32,938 bases of DNA from Gordonibacter sp036659115 (GTDB lineage Bacteria > Actinomycetota > Coriobacteriia > Coriobacteriales > Eggerthellaceae), in NCBI RefSeq assembly GCF_036659115.1, contig NZ_JAVXDF010000020.1. One strand, given 5' to 3'. The notes below the pieces were generated by a model. The model did not search any database. It was not told the origin of the DNA and worked only from the letters and a program-made list of their open reading frames with translations. The translations under genes and the position numbers were made by a program. Positions 1-7,720 of this stretch are shown in pieces (position 1 is the stretch's first letter; each line of letters begins with the position of its first letter).

Positions 1-1779
1 CTACAGCGTGCGTAGGCTGACTTCCTTGAGCTGGCGTCCCGACACGGCACTGGGAGCGCCGGTCATGGGGTCGCTCGCGCTGCTCGTCTTCGGGAACGCG
101 ATGACATCGCGGATGGACGCCTTGTTGCCCAGCAGCATGACCAGGCGATCAAGGCCGAGCGCGATGCCGCCATGCGGCGGAGCGCCCAGCTCGAGGGCAT
201 GGATGAGATGACCGAACTTCTCTTCGATCTCCTCGTCGGTGAGGCCGCACACGCGCAGCACGCGGCGCTGCTCGTCGGCGTTGTGGATGCGAATGGTGCC
301 GCCGCCCACCTCGAAACCGTCCATGACCAGATCGTAAGAATAGCTGCCGCATTCAAGCGGTGCGCTCTCGATCTTGTCCACGTCCTCGTCGAGCACGTGC
401 GTGAAGGGATGGTGCTCGGCAGCGTACTTCTTCTCGTCGGCATCGTACTTGAACATGGGGAAGTTCACTACCCAAAGCAGCTGGTGTCCTTCACGCGGCA
501 CGTTCAGCGCCTCGGCCATATGCAGGCGCAGGGCGGAGAGCACGGCGCTTGCCACCTCGTAGGTATCGGCCGCGAACAGCAGCAGGTCGCCCGGCTCCAC
601 GTTCATGGCCGTCTTCAGCGCGGCAAACTCTTCGTCGCTGAAGAACTTGATGATGGGGCTCTTCTCGTTGCCGTCGGTGGTGAACGCGATCCAGGCCATG
701 CCCTTCGCGCCGTTGGCTGCAGCGATGTCGGCCAGCTTCTCCACCTCGCCACGGCTCCAATCGCCGGCACCCTTGGCGTTGATGGCCTTCACTACGCCAC
801 CAGACTGCGCCACGCTGGAGAATACCTTGAAGCCCGTGTCCTTCACGATGTTGGTGATGTCCGTGAGCTCCATGCCGAAGCGCGTGTCGGGACGGTCGTT
901 GCCGAAACGGTCCATGGACTCGGCATACTGCATGCGCTGCAGCGGAAACTCGTGGTCGACGCCCACGGCCTTCAGCGTCTCAGCCATGACGTCCTCCATG
1001 AGGTTCATGACGTCCTCGCCCTGCACGAAGCCCATCTCGATGTCTACCTGGGTGAACTCGGGCTGGCGGTCGGCACGCAAGTCCTCGTCGCGGAAGCACC
1101 GCGCAATCTGGTAGTAGCGCTCGATGCCACCCACCATGAGCATCTGTTTGAACTGCTGGGGGCTTTGCGGCAGCGCGTAGAAGCGGCCCGGGTTCGGACG
1201 GCTGGGTACGATGTAGTCGCGCGCGCCTTCGGGCGTGGAGTTCGCCAGGATAGGTGTTTCCACCTCCAGGAAGCCGCGTTCGTTCAACGCCGTGCGCATG
1301 GACTGAGCCACCTTGTGGCGCAGGTGCAGCGCCTCGAACATCTCGGGGCGGCGGATATCCAGGTAGCGCCACTTCATACGCGTGATCTCGTCGGTCTCGA
1401 TACCGTCTTCGATGGAGAAGGGCGGCGTAACCGAGGTGTTCAGCACCTCGACGGAAGTGGCGAGCACCTCGATGTCGCCCGTTTCCATGTTCGGGTTCAC
1501 GGCCTCGGCGCCGCGATCGCGCACTTTGCCGGCGATTTTGAGTACGTACTCGCGCCCCAGGTGCTCGGCCTTGGCGAAGTCGTCGGCGCTCACGCAATCG
1601 GGGTCCACGACCACCTGCGTATAGCCCGCACGATCGCGCAGGTCGATGAATATGAGTCCACCGTGGTCACGGTTGTGCCATGCCCAACCGGCCAGTACGA
1701 CCTCGCGGCCCACATCGCTTTTGCGCAGCTCGCCGCACGTCGCCGTATGCATGCAGTATTCGTTCATGAAATCCGTCAT
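1..1779 (-). CDS. aspS: Aspartyl-tRNA synthetase (likely non-discriminating)
   Basis: Class II synthetase that charges tRNA with aspartate in the cytosol. The 592-residue length fits the bacterial type with the GAD insertion. An N-terminal OB-fold anticodon domain holds the stretch GLIFIDLRDRAG (about residues 41-52). Motif 2 is seen as RCFRDEDLRADRQPEF, and motif 3 as GIALGLDRLVMLL near the end. The residue before the GG of the OB fold is His39 (NRDHGGL). Discriminating enzymes such as that of E. coli carry Leu there, while non-discriminating enzymes that also charge tRNA-Asn carry His. This suggests an indirect Asn-tRNA route using GatCAB. The first ATG follows AAGGA at about 9-10 bases; Met5 lacks a ribosome site. 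The stop codon is the first triplet of the window, so the gene is complete. Confidence 0.97.
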   Translation of the reverse strand: MTDFMNEYCMHTATCGELRKSDVGREVVLAGWAWHNRDHGGLIFIDLRDRAGYTQVVVDPDCVSADDFAKAEHLGREYVLKIAGKVRDRGAEAVNPNMETGDIEVLATSVEVLNTSVTPPFSIEDGIETDEITRMKWRYLDIRRPEMFEALHLRHKVAQSMRTALNERGFLEVETPILANSTPEGARDYIVPSRPNPGRFYALPQSPQQFKQMLMVGGIERYYQIARCFRDEDLRADRQPEFTQVDIEMGFVQGEDVMNLMEDVMAETLKAVGVDHEFPLQRMQYAESMDRFGNDRPDTRFGMELTDITNIVKDTGFKVFSSVAQSGGVVKAINAKGAGDWSRGEVEKLADIAAANGAKGMAWIAFTTDGNEKSPIIKFFSDEEFAALKTAMNVEPGDLLLFAADTYEVASAVLSALRLHMAEALNVPREGHQLLWVVNFPMFKYDADEKKYAAEHHPFTHVLDEDVDKIESAPLECGSYSYDLVMDGFEVGGGTIRIHNADEQRRVLRVCGLTDEEIEEKFGHLIHALELGAPPHGGIALGLDRLVMLLGNKASIRDVIAFPKTSSASDPMTGAPSAVSGRQLKEVSLRTL

Positions 1780-1901
1780 AACGCTGTTTTCCTTGCTCCT
1801 TGGCCTTACTATTCCCTATCCGCCACGTCGCTGCTCCTGCCGGCTGCTCCTCAAGCGCCTGCTGGCTGTTCAAGCGAGCGGAATATTGCCTAAACCTGGC
1901 T

Positions 1902-1907
1902 ATTGTA
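1902..1907 (-). promoter_or_regulatory. Possible -10 box upstream of aspS
   Basis: On the minus strand this reads TACAAT, about 120 bases ahead of the aspS start and just downstream of the toxin operon's terminator hairpin. No convincing -35 hexamer is seen at the usual spacing, so the call is weak. Confidence 0.3.
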
Positions 1908-1916
1908 CTGCAAGAA

Positions 1917-1942
1917 GGGCGCATCGGTCGAACTATGCGCCC
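1917..1942 (-). terminator. Hairpin terminator after the PIN toxin gene
   Basis: The arms GGGCGCAT and ATGCGCCC are a perfect 8-bp inverted repeat around a 10-base loop. On the minus strand the stem is followed by TTCTTG. It lies about 58 bases past the stop of the PIN gene and just before the putative aspS -10 box, so it would separate the two transcripts. The T-tract is short. Confidence 0.5.
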
Positions 1943-2000
1943 ACTCCATGTAAAATGCGCCGTGCAAGTCGTCCGTCGAGGGGCATGCCGAGGCGCCGCG

Positions 2001-2411
2001 CTAGAACTCGGTATCGGCAAGCACGCAGTTCACGCCGTTGTCCAAGCAAAGCTTCTGCAGTTTGCGATCGAGCGTGAACAGCGTGGCGGCCTCCCGGCGC
2101 GCGAGGACGAAGTAGAATACATCGTATGTCGAATGATTAAGCCGAATTGATTCGGCAATCACTTCCGCGCAATTCGCAGCATCATCGCAATACTCATCTA
2201 CCAAGAGCTGCGCCTTACGCATGCGCAAAACAGCCTCCTGCGCACTTAGTACACCAGCTTGCACATACTTTTTGAACGCGTGAGTCAATTCTGCATGCAG
2301 AAGCGACGGTGCCACTGCTTTTTCGCCCTCCACCATAAGTGCCCCGAGCGCATTTCCCTGGGTTGTTTCAAGCGCAATATTGACCGCAGCGTCGCAATCG
2401 AGAACGATCAT
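2001..2411 (-). CDS. PIN-domain ribonuclease toxin (VapC/FitB-like)
   Basis: A 136-residue single PIN domain. The expected acidic metal ligands are visible: Asp5 (with Asp7) in the first strand, Glu41 in LLHAELTHAF, Asp97 in STYDVFY, and Asp115 in LFTLDRKL. Proteins of this family are Mg-dependent RNases, usually cutting tRNA or rRNA, and are held inactive by the partner antitoxin. Its ATG overlaps the stop of the upstream gene by four bases (ATGA), the usual translational coupling of toxin to antitoxin. The exact RNA target cannot be told from sequence. A chromosomal housekeeping role is possible but less likely. Confidence 0.88.
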   Translation of the reverse strand: MIVLDCDAAVNIALETTQGNALGALMVEGEKAVAPSLLHAELTHAFKKYVQAGVLSAQEAVLRMRKAQLLVDEYCDDAANCAEVIAESIRLNHSTYDVFYFVLARREAATLFTLDRKLQKLCLDNGVNCVLADTEF

Positions 2412-2815
2412 GCTCCTACCACCCGTCCTACCTTGAAGTCCAGCATAGTTCTCTCCATTCGCTCGTCGAGTTCGCGCCCTCGCTCTTCGCGGCCTTGTCG
2501 CACAAGCTCCGCCACACTGGGGAAATCATCGGGTAATTCGATCTTCGGCAATGCATGTATCTCCGCGAATAACTCCTTGCGCTTTTTGATGCGCTCAGCT
2601 CGCTGCGCTTCCGTGTCGAAATCGAGGTAACGTGGCCTGCTCGCAACACGGTGCAGCGTCCCACCGTCCCAGTAATGGGAGGTGTTCTGTGCGGCAAGCA
2701 TCTCTTCCACCGCCACGATGGTCTGCTGGGCAATGCTGCGGTGTTGGCTGGCGGCGTACGACTTCAACTGCTCGTATAGATCGTCCGGAAAATCTCGTAC
2801 TTGCAAAGCTGGCAT
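2408..2815 (-). CDS. Ribbon-helix-helix antitoxin (FitA/VapB-like)
   Basis: 135 residues. The first 45 or so have the look of a ribbon-helix-helix DNA-binding domain: a beta strand PALQVRDFPDD, then helices with YEQLKSYAASQ and SIAQQTIVAVEEMLA. The C-terminal part is charged and probably wraps the toxin (for example DFPSVAELVRQGREERG). This tail is longer than in typical 70-90-residue FitA or VapB proteins. The start was set at the second possible Met, because it follows AGAAGGGAG at six bases; a start seven codons earlier has no ribosome site. First gene of a two-gene operon with the PIN toxin, expected to repress its own promoter. Confidence 0.82.
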   Translation of the reverse strand: MPALQVRDFPDDLYEQLKSYAASQHRSIAQQTIVAVEEMLAAQNTSHYWDGGTLHRVASRPRYLDFDTEAQRAERIKKRKELFAEIHALPKIELPDDFPSVAELVRQGREERGRELDERMERTMLDFKVGRVVGA

Positions 2816-2831
2816 GACAGCTCCCTTCTGG

Positions 2832-2879
2832 TGCAATGTAATTTACATGCATTATACCTTTTTGAGGGCTAGAGGGCAA
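2832..2879 (-). promoter_or_regulatory. Promoter and operator of the toxin-antitoxin operon
   Basis: Reading the minus strand, a -35 box TTGCCC (2874-2879) and a perfect -10 box TATAAT (2851-2856) are 17 bases apart. Directly downstream, covering the expected start of transcription, is the inverted repeat ATGTAA-T-TTACAT (2836-2848), flanked by TGCA on both sides. This is where an autorepressing RHH antitoxin would be expected to bind. The promoter is seen directly; the operator role is inferred. Confidence 0.75.
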
Positions 2880-2954
2880 TCAGGCACGTAGCATCGTCCA
2901 CGGCGGCGGCGTTTGCCAGCCGGGTGGTGCTTCGCGTGAAAAGGAAGCATCTTT

Positions 2955-3095
2955 ATGGACGTATTTGAATGCGCAGCAGTAGCTACGGCTATTCAGGTTG
3001 CGATCTGGTTGGTATTGGTCGCGATCAAAACGCTCGACCGAGTAAGGCGAATAGTACAAGGGAAGAAGAAAGCCGGACCCACCCTCAACAAGTGA
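2955..3095 (+). CDS. Small membrane peptide, candidate type I toxin
   Basis: A 46-residue ORF on the strand opposite the flanking genes. ATG follows AAGGAAG by seven bases. The peptide starts MDVFECAAVATAIQ, has a hydrophobic helix (about residues 7-25, with VAIWLVLVAI), then a basic tail ending in QGKKKAG. Size, single helix and Lys-rich end match the TxpA/BsrG/holin-like class of type I toxins, which also often begin M-x-V-[FY]-E. The 3' region forms stems: GCCGG (3072-3076) with CCGGC around the stop codon, and CCCG/CGGG at 3122-3136, as in loci where an antisense RNA covers the toxin's 3' end. A clear promoter was not found. The toxin role is inference; it could be a chance ORF, but the ribosome site and composition argue against that. 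Confidence 0.55.
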   Translation: MDVFECAAVATAIQVAIWLVLVAIKTLDRVRRIVQGKKKAGPTLNK

Positions 3096-3229
3096 CCCGG
3101 CTCTAATCCAAACTAGCACCACCCGATCTGAGCGGGCGCCGCCGTCGAGTTTTATTCTAGCACGCACGAAGGATTCTCACTATAGCTTCATACAAGCAAT
3201 AACCCCGAATCAATTAGGCCGTATCAATT

Positions 3230-3260
3230 GGCTCCTAGAACCCTTGCGGATCCAGGAGCC
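3230..3260. terminator. Long hairpin between the small peptide gene and hisS
   Basis: GGCTCCT and AGGAGCC form a perfect 7-bp outer stem. On the minus strand pairing continues inward with one wobble and one mismatch to about 12 base pairs, closed by the loop GCAAG. It lies about 45 bases past the hisS stop codon. The tail on either strand is only mildly T-rich, so it may act as a weak or two-way terminator. Confidence 0.45.
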
Positions 3261-3281
3261 TTCGCTTCGATACGTATTGAG

Positions 3282-3298
3282 GCGCACGCAGCGTGCGC
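3282..3298. other. Tight hairpin just past the hisS stop
   Basis: GCGCACGC and GCGTGCGC are an 8-bp inverted repeat with a single central base, giving a 7-bp stem and three-base loop in RNA. It starts five bases after the hisS stop on the minus strand. There is no T-run, so a role in 3'-end protection is as likely as termination. Confidence 0.4.
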
Positions 3299-3303
3299 AG
3301 AGC

Positions 3304-4668
3304 CTATTCCTCCGAAGCGCTCTTCAACATGCTCGAGAAATCCCCGTCGAAGGGCTGGTTGCCGAAACGGGACAGGAGCGACTTCATAGCCGCAAGCCCT
3401 ATCGCATACTCCTCGTGGGTGGCCATATTGCGTACCGTAACGGTACCCGCGACCAACTCGTCGGGACCAAGCACGATCACCTGGTCGGCATCGAGCTTGT
3501 CGGCTAGCTTGAACTGGCTCTTCAGACTGCGGTGCTGATGGTCCATCTCGACGGTCAGGCCGGCATTGCGAGCCGCTTGCACCAACGAGAACGCCTCAGG
3601 CCGCACCGAGTCGTCCACGCAGGCCACAAAATAGTCGCATCGCTGCGCACGGGGGAACTCGTAGCCCGCCGCCTCCAATGCGATAACACAGCGCTCGTAG
3701 CCCAGCGCGAAACCGAAGCCCGGCGTGGGGCGGCCGCCCACCTCCTCGGCCAGCTTGTCGTAGCGCCCGCCGCCGCCGATGGCGTTCTGGCTTCCCATGC
3801 CCTCCGTCACCTGCACCTCGAACACCGTGCGGGTGTAGTAATCCAAGCCACGCACCAGTTTCGGGTCCTCCTCGAAAGACAGGCCTTCGCCCACCAGGTA
3901 CTGCTTCACCGTGCCGTAGTGATCGCGGCAGTCGCCACACAGGTGGTCGGTGATCTTGGGGGCATGCGCCATGACGGCTGCACAGCCGAAGTTCTTGCAG
4001 TCGAACGCACGCAGCGGGTTTGTTTCCGCACGACGCTTGCATTCGTCGCACAGCTCGTCGGCGTGGGCATCCATATAGGAACGCACCGCATCACGATAGG
4101 CCGGACGGCACACGTCGCATCCCATCGAGTTCACCAACAGACGCATAGATTCTACAGGAATGCCGATAGCCTCGAAGAACCGCATGAGCATGATGATGCT
4201 CTCCGCATCCACGCTGGGGTCTTCCGCACCCAGGCACTCGACGCCCACCTGGTTGAACTGGCGTTGGCGGCCTCTTTGCGGACGCTCGGCGCGAAACATG
4301 GGACCCGCATACATCAGCTTGGCCGGTGCGGCCCCCTGCGGTACCAAATCGTGCTGAACCACGGCACGCACCACGCCGGCCGTGCCCTCGGGGCGCAACG
4401 ACAGGCGGCTCTTCGCCTTGATGGTGCCACCGCCCAGCAGCGTCTCAAGGTTTTGCCCCGACACCGCCGTAAACATTTCCTTGGACACTACGTCGGTCGC
4501 CTCGCCGATACCGCGCACGAACAGGTCAGTCTGTTCGAACAAGGGCGTCTCAATAGGCACGTAGCCAAAGCGGCCGAACACCTCGGCAGCCGTCGCCTTG
4601 AAATACGTCCAGAACTTCGACTCGTCGGGTAGCAGGTCTTTTGTTCCTTCGGGGGCTTGCAGCGCCAT
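3304..4668 (-). CDS. hisS: Histidyl-tRNA synthetase
   Basis: Class II synthetase, 454 residues, the normal bacterial length. Diagnostic stretches are the N-terminal APEGTKDLLP, motif 2 with LRPEGTAGVVRAV, the histidine-specific RGLDYYTRTVFE, and GGGGRYDKLAEEVGG. A C-terminal anticodon domain follows. The start was set at the Met of MALQAPEG, preceded by AAAAGGAA at good spacing, rather than nine codons upstream. A Cys-rich stretch in the insertion region (CDVCRPAY, CDECKRRAE, CGDCRDHYG) suggests a zinc-binding insert domain, as in several actinobacterial and clostridial HisRS. In many bacteria hisS directly precedes aspS; here the same order is kept but about 1.5 kb of toxin-antitoxin genes lies between. 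Confidence 0.97.
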   Translation of the reverse strand: MALQAPEGTKDLLPDESKFWTYFKATAAEVFGRFGYVPIETPLFEQTDLFVRGIGEATDVVSKEMFTAVSGQNLETLLGGGTIKAKSRLSLRPEGTAGVVRAVVQHDLVPQGAAPAKLMYAGPMFRAERPQRGRQRQFNQVGVECLGAEDPSVDAESIIMLMRFFEAIGIPVESMRLLVNSMGCDVCRPAYRDAVRSYMDAHADELCDECKRRAETNPLRAFDCKNFGCAAVMAHAPKITDHLCGDCRDHYGTVKQYLVGEGLSFEEDPKLVRGLDYYTRTVFEVQVTEGMGSQNAIGGGGRYDKLAEEVGGRPTPGFGFALGYERCVIALEAAGYEFPRAQRCDYFVACVDDSVRPEAFSLVQAARNAGLTVEMDHQHRSLKSQFKLADKLDADQVIVLGPDELVAGTVTVRNMATHEEYAIGLAAMKSLLSRFGNQPFDGDFSSMLKSASEE

Positions 4669-4742
4669 GATGGTTCCTTTTCGTTGTGAATTCAATACAA
4701 AACGCCTGTCGTACTATTGTAACGCAGTCAAACCAAGGGAGC

Positions 4743-7529
4743 CTAACTGCCTTCGAGGGAACGCATCACGCTCACGAGCGCATCGTCGGGACGGTAGCGC
4801 AAACGCAAGGACAGCAGGTTGTGGGCAACGGGGAAAAGGCCAGCATCGACTGCCGCTGCCGCACCGGCGCTGAGCAGGTCGACCACCGCGCTCGTCGGCG
4901 CAACAACAATGCCAGCAGCCTCCAGCTCCCCGTCGACGTCGTCGCGGTCGATGGGCTCGATGCCCTGCTCGTCAACAAGGCCCTTGAGTTCAGCCATGGC
5001 TTGCAGCGCAACAACCGGCGCGACCATAACCGACTTCAGATAGCACGCGGCACCCACCTGATGCCTGCCCGCCTTCCACAGCGCATAGGCAAGCTGATAG
5101 TAGGCTATGGCGATGTCGCTTTGCTGGGTTGCCACACGCAAACACGATTCCAGCACGGCAATGGCGTTCTCCATGTCGCCCACCAGCATATAAGCACGAC
5201 CGAGTTGCCGGTAACCCGCCGCCGTAGCCGGAGCCAGCTCGATAGCGCGCCGCCCATAGCGCAGCGCATCGTCAACGCGGTCGAACGAACGCTCAAGCAG
5301 GCTGACAATCTCCAAATGACAGAGATAGAACGAGTCGGAAGCCAGAAGCACGCGCTTCTGGCTGTCTGCCGCGGCACACGCCTCAAGTGCAGGCGCGGAT
5401 AACGCCAGGATCGACGGCCCAGAGCCGTCCTTCGCTGCCTGGCGCGCACGCTCGTAGAGCACACGCGACGCGTACGAGTCGAACGAACGGTATACCGTTG
5501 TCGCCCCGTCCACGAACCCATCGAGCGCCGCAGCTTCAGCAACGGCGTCCATGAGCACCCCCACCGCCTCCTGAGGGTTACCTTGGGCAAGGCCGCGAGC
5601 GCGGTTGAGCGCCGCAAGGCAGCGGTCCTCCCCGATGAAGCAGCTTACCACTGCGTTCTGGTCGCCCATGTCAAGCGAGCCTTCGGCCAATGCCGCCATA
5701 AGACGCAGGCAAGCGGCAACCGCCGCATCATCGCCCCGCTCTGCGGCGGCTTCCTGCTCTTCACGCACCGCTCTAATAGCCTCGGTCGCCGTCGCCGTAC
5801 CTCGGACGCGCTCTGCCAACACCTCACCGAGATGCCTCCGATGTCCGTCAGCCACGATGCGCAGACCGCTTGCGCGGTCGACTCCCAACGCAGCACACGC
5901 CGCCGGGGACAGAGTCATATCCTTCGTTTCCGGAAGGGCATGCCGGAGCTTCGCCGAAGGAAGAGCCTCCACCGGCGCAAACGGATCGGCATCAGGTACG
6001 TCGATCATCGCGCCGCACGAAGCGAGCAAGGCCGCGGGATCGCTTTCCAACGCTGCGCGGAACCTTCCGGACGCATCGTATGCCTGCCGAGTGAGCGTCA
6101 CCTGGAAATAAGCGGGGCTCGTCTCGCTCGGAGGGAACTCTCCACCCGACGCGCCCCCTGTCTGGTTGCCGCCCTCGCCCTGCCCGTCCAATTCAACGGC
6201 GCGCCGCAACGGCCGAGCAGCCACGTCGACCCGTTGTACCGAGGGCGATGCCTCGAAGGCGAGGGCAGCAAGCGCCAAGGCGAAACGCATGGCATAGCGA
6301 CGCGCCTGCGCATCACGCTCCGCATCGGTTGCGGCAACCCATCCAACCCCCGTCGGAGCGTCGGATGCACGCTGCTGCGGCATCAGCGAGGCATCGGGCA
6401 CCGTCAGCGCAAAAGCAACCAGGCCTGCCTCCACATCTTCGCGCAAGGCGACCTCGATGCGCAGCGGAACCTTGAGGCGCTCGATCGCGGCGGCCATGCC
6501 ACACCGCACCGCCCATTCTCCGTCGACAGCCCCTGCCGGCACCTGAGCAGGTAGGTCCCAAGACAGCGGCTGCGCACCGGCCGATTCCACCAAGTACGCG
6601 TCCCAGCGAATGCAATCGGCTTCAGTCGCCGCAGAAGCTTGCTCGCCGAATGCCTCTTCGATGAGGAGAAACCGATTGAGAGCAGCTTCGAGGGCCCACA
6701 CAGAGCAAAGCTCGACAGGAGCTTCCGCATTCTCGTGCACCACGTAGAACGTGTTTGCATAGCGGGCGGTGCGCACCAAACGAAGGGCGTCGTCGGGCAC
6801 CGCGGGCGCAGACAGGGAACCGAGTCCCGCCTCGTCGAGCCAGCGAGCAAGGAGGCGTGCGAGAGACGGCGGGTGCACGACCGGATCGGCCTCGACGCGC
6901 TGCACCGTAGCGCAAATGCAACGCAAGCCCTCCAGCAGATGTTCGCTGCGCAGACATTCGTGAACGAAACCTATGCCGCGCGTCGGCACCTCGCCTGCCC
7001 CCTGCGCCGGCCGCAGCACGAACGCGAAGTAAGCACGGGCAAGCGCATCATCGTAAGAGAGGTCCGCGCCGTGGGGCCCGAAATCGAACCACGAGTCAAA
7101 GAACGCATAGCGGCCCTGCACGCAGGTGTACCGGGCCACCTCGCGCATATCCCCGCCCGCCGCCTGCACCCGCACGAAGCCCTGCTGATCGCGCCGTGGT
7201 TCCTGCTCGGGAAAGTACGCAAAATCCACGTCCGGTATGCGGGCAGGCGGAGACACCAACGGCTCATCCGTCGTAAACACGCGGGCGAAGCGATCCACGT
7301 AAGCGACTATGCGGAACTCGCGTTTCCCGATGAATTCCACCAGATAACGGTCATTCTTGCTCGGAGACGCGCAGGCACCGGATATCCAACCGTAAGATCG
7401 CACCGAAGAGGCGGATTCCCCGAGACTCGTCGGCACCACCGCATCGGCCAACACGCGGCGCGAAGAGCCGAGCAGCGACGCTGCCGCCGATACCGTATAC
7501 GTCTTTCCCTGCTGGCCAGCCTGCTGCAC
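4743..7529 (-). CDS. Large TPR-containing protein of unknown function
   Basis: A 928-residue protein that I cannot assign to a named family. No signal peptide or membrane helix is seen, so it is probably cytosolic. The N-terminal 700 residues are acidic and mixed, with many aromatic residues. Tetratricopeptide-like helices occur at about 735-840 (for example DALRYGRRAIELAP, GYRQLGRAYMLVGDMENAIAVL, AYYQLAYALWKAGRHQ), which usually mediate protein contacts. The start chosen is a GTG seven bases after AAAGGAG; an ATG five codons earlier has only GAGG three bases away. It stands alone between hisS and a NifX-like gene, so the neighbours do not suggest a job. It resembles the many lineage-specific TPR proteins of Coriobacteriia. 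Confidence 0.75.
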   Translation of the reverse strand: MQQAGQQGKTYTVSAAASLLGSSRRVLADAVVPTSLGESASSVRSYGWISGACASPSKNDRYLVEFIGKREFRIVAYVDRFARVFTTDEPLVSPPARIPDVDFAYFPEQEPRRDQQGFVRVQAAGGDMREVARYTCVQGRYAFFDSWFDFGPHGADLSYDDALARAYFAFVLRPAQGAGEVPTRGIGFVHECLRSEHLLEGLRCICATVQRVEADPVVHPPSLARLLARWLDEAGLGSLSAPAVPDDALRLVRTARYANTFYVVHENAEAPVELCSVWALEAALNRFLLIEEAFGEQASAATEADCIRWDAYLVESAGAQPLSWDLPAQVPAGAVDGEWAVRCGMAAAIERLKVPLRIEVALREDVEAGLVAFALTVPDASLMPQQRASDAPTGVGWVAATDAERDAQARRYAMRFALALAALAFEASPSVQRVDVAARPLRRAVELDGQGEGGNQTGGASGGEFPPSETSPAYFQVTLTRQAYDASGRFRAALESDPAALLASCGAMIDVPDADPFAPVEALPSAKLRHALPETKDMTLSPAACAALGVDRASGLRIVADGHRRHLGEVLAERVRGTATATEAIRAVREEQEAAAERGDDAAVAACLRLMAALAEGSLDMGDQNAVVSCFIGEDRCLAALNRARGLAQGNPQEAVGVLMDAVAEAAALDGFVDGATTVYRSFDSYASRVLYERARQAAKDGSGPSILALSAPALEACAAADSQKRVLLASDSFYLCHLEIVSLLERSFDRVDDALRYGRRAIELAPATAAGYRQLGRAYMLVGDMENAIAVLESCLRVATQQSDIAIAYYQLAYALWKAGRHQVGAACYLKSVMVAPVVALQAMAELKGLVDEQGIEPIDRDDVDGELEAAGIVVAPTSAVVDLLSAGAAAAVDAGLFPVAHNLLSLRLRYRPDDALVSVMRSLEGS

Positions 7530-7623
7530 GCGTGCTCCTTTCATTTCCTCAGCAGCATAGCATGAGGCCTCGGCTCTTGCAGGAAAAACGCCGAACCATC
7601 GTGGCCCGAAAAGCCGTGCACGC

Positions 7624-7662
7624 AAAAACGCCCCGCGATGCAGCCGAAGCTGCGACGGGGCG
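7624..7662 (-). terminator. Intrinsic terminator after the NifX-like gene
   Basis: On the minus strand: CGCCCCG, then GCAGC, the tetraloop TTCG, GCTGC, CGGGGCG and TTTTT. The stem has a small asymmetric internal loop, a stable UUCG cap and a clear T-tract, about 60 bases past the stop of the NifX-like gene. Confidence 0.85.
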
Positions 7663-7720
7663 CATACCTACGAGCACGCATACAAAACAGCGGTCTCGGG
7701 AACCTCTGGACAAGCAGGTC

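Larger units (their letters stand above)
3096..3303. other. Intergenic region after the small peptide and after hisS
   Basis: 208 bases with no gene. It holds the CCCG/CGGG hairpin at 3122-3136, a long imperfect hairpin at 3230-3260, and a compact hairpin at 3282-3298. On the minus strand TAGAAT near 3155 could be the -10 box of an antisense RNA over the small peptide gene, but no good -35 box is seen. Confidence 0.5.

Noticed and set aside
172..1893. 573-codon open frame antisense to aspS
   Set aside because: It is the complement of a clear aspS gene; GC-rich codon use keeps antisense frames open. Its translation is rich in His, Arg and Val with no domain and no ribosome site.
2880..3167. 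95-codon open frame on the minus strand across the small peptide gene
   Set aside because: No ribosome site and no recognisable domain; it reads through the hairpins of the candidate toxin locus. The plus-strand 46-residue ORF has better signals.
3532..4632. Long open frame antisense to hisS
   Set aside because: Same reason: shadow of hisS, with composition unlike a real protein.
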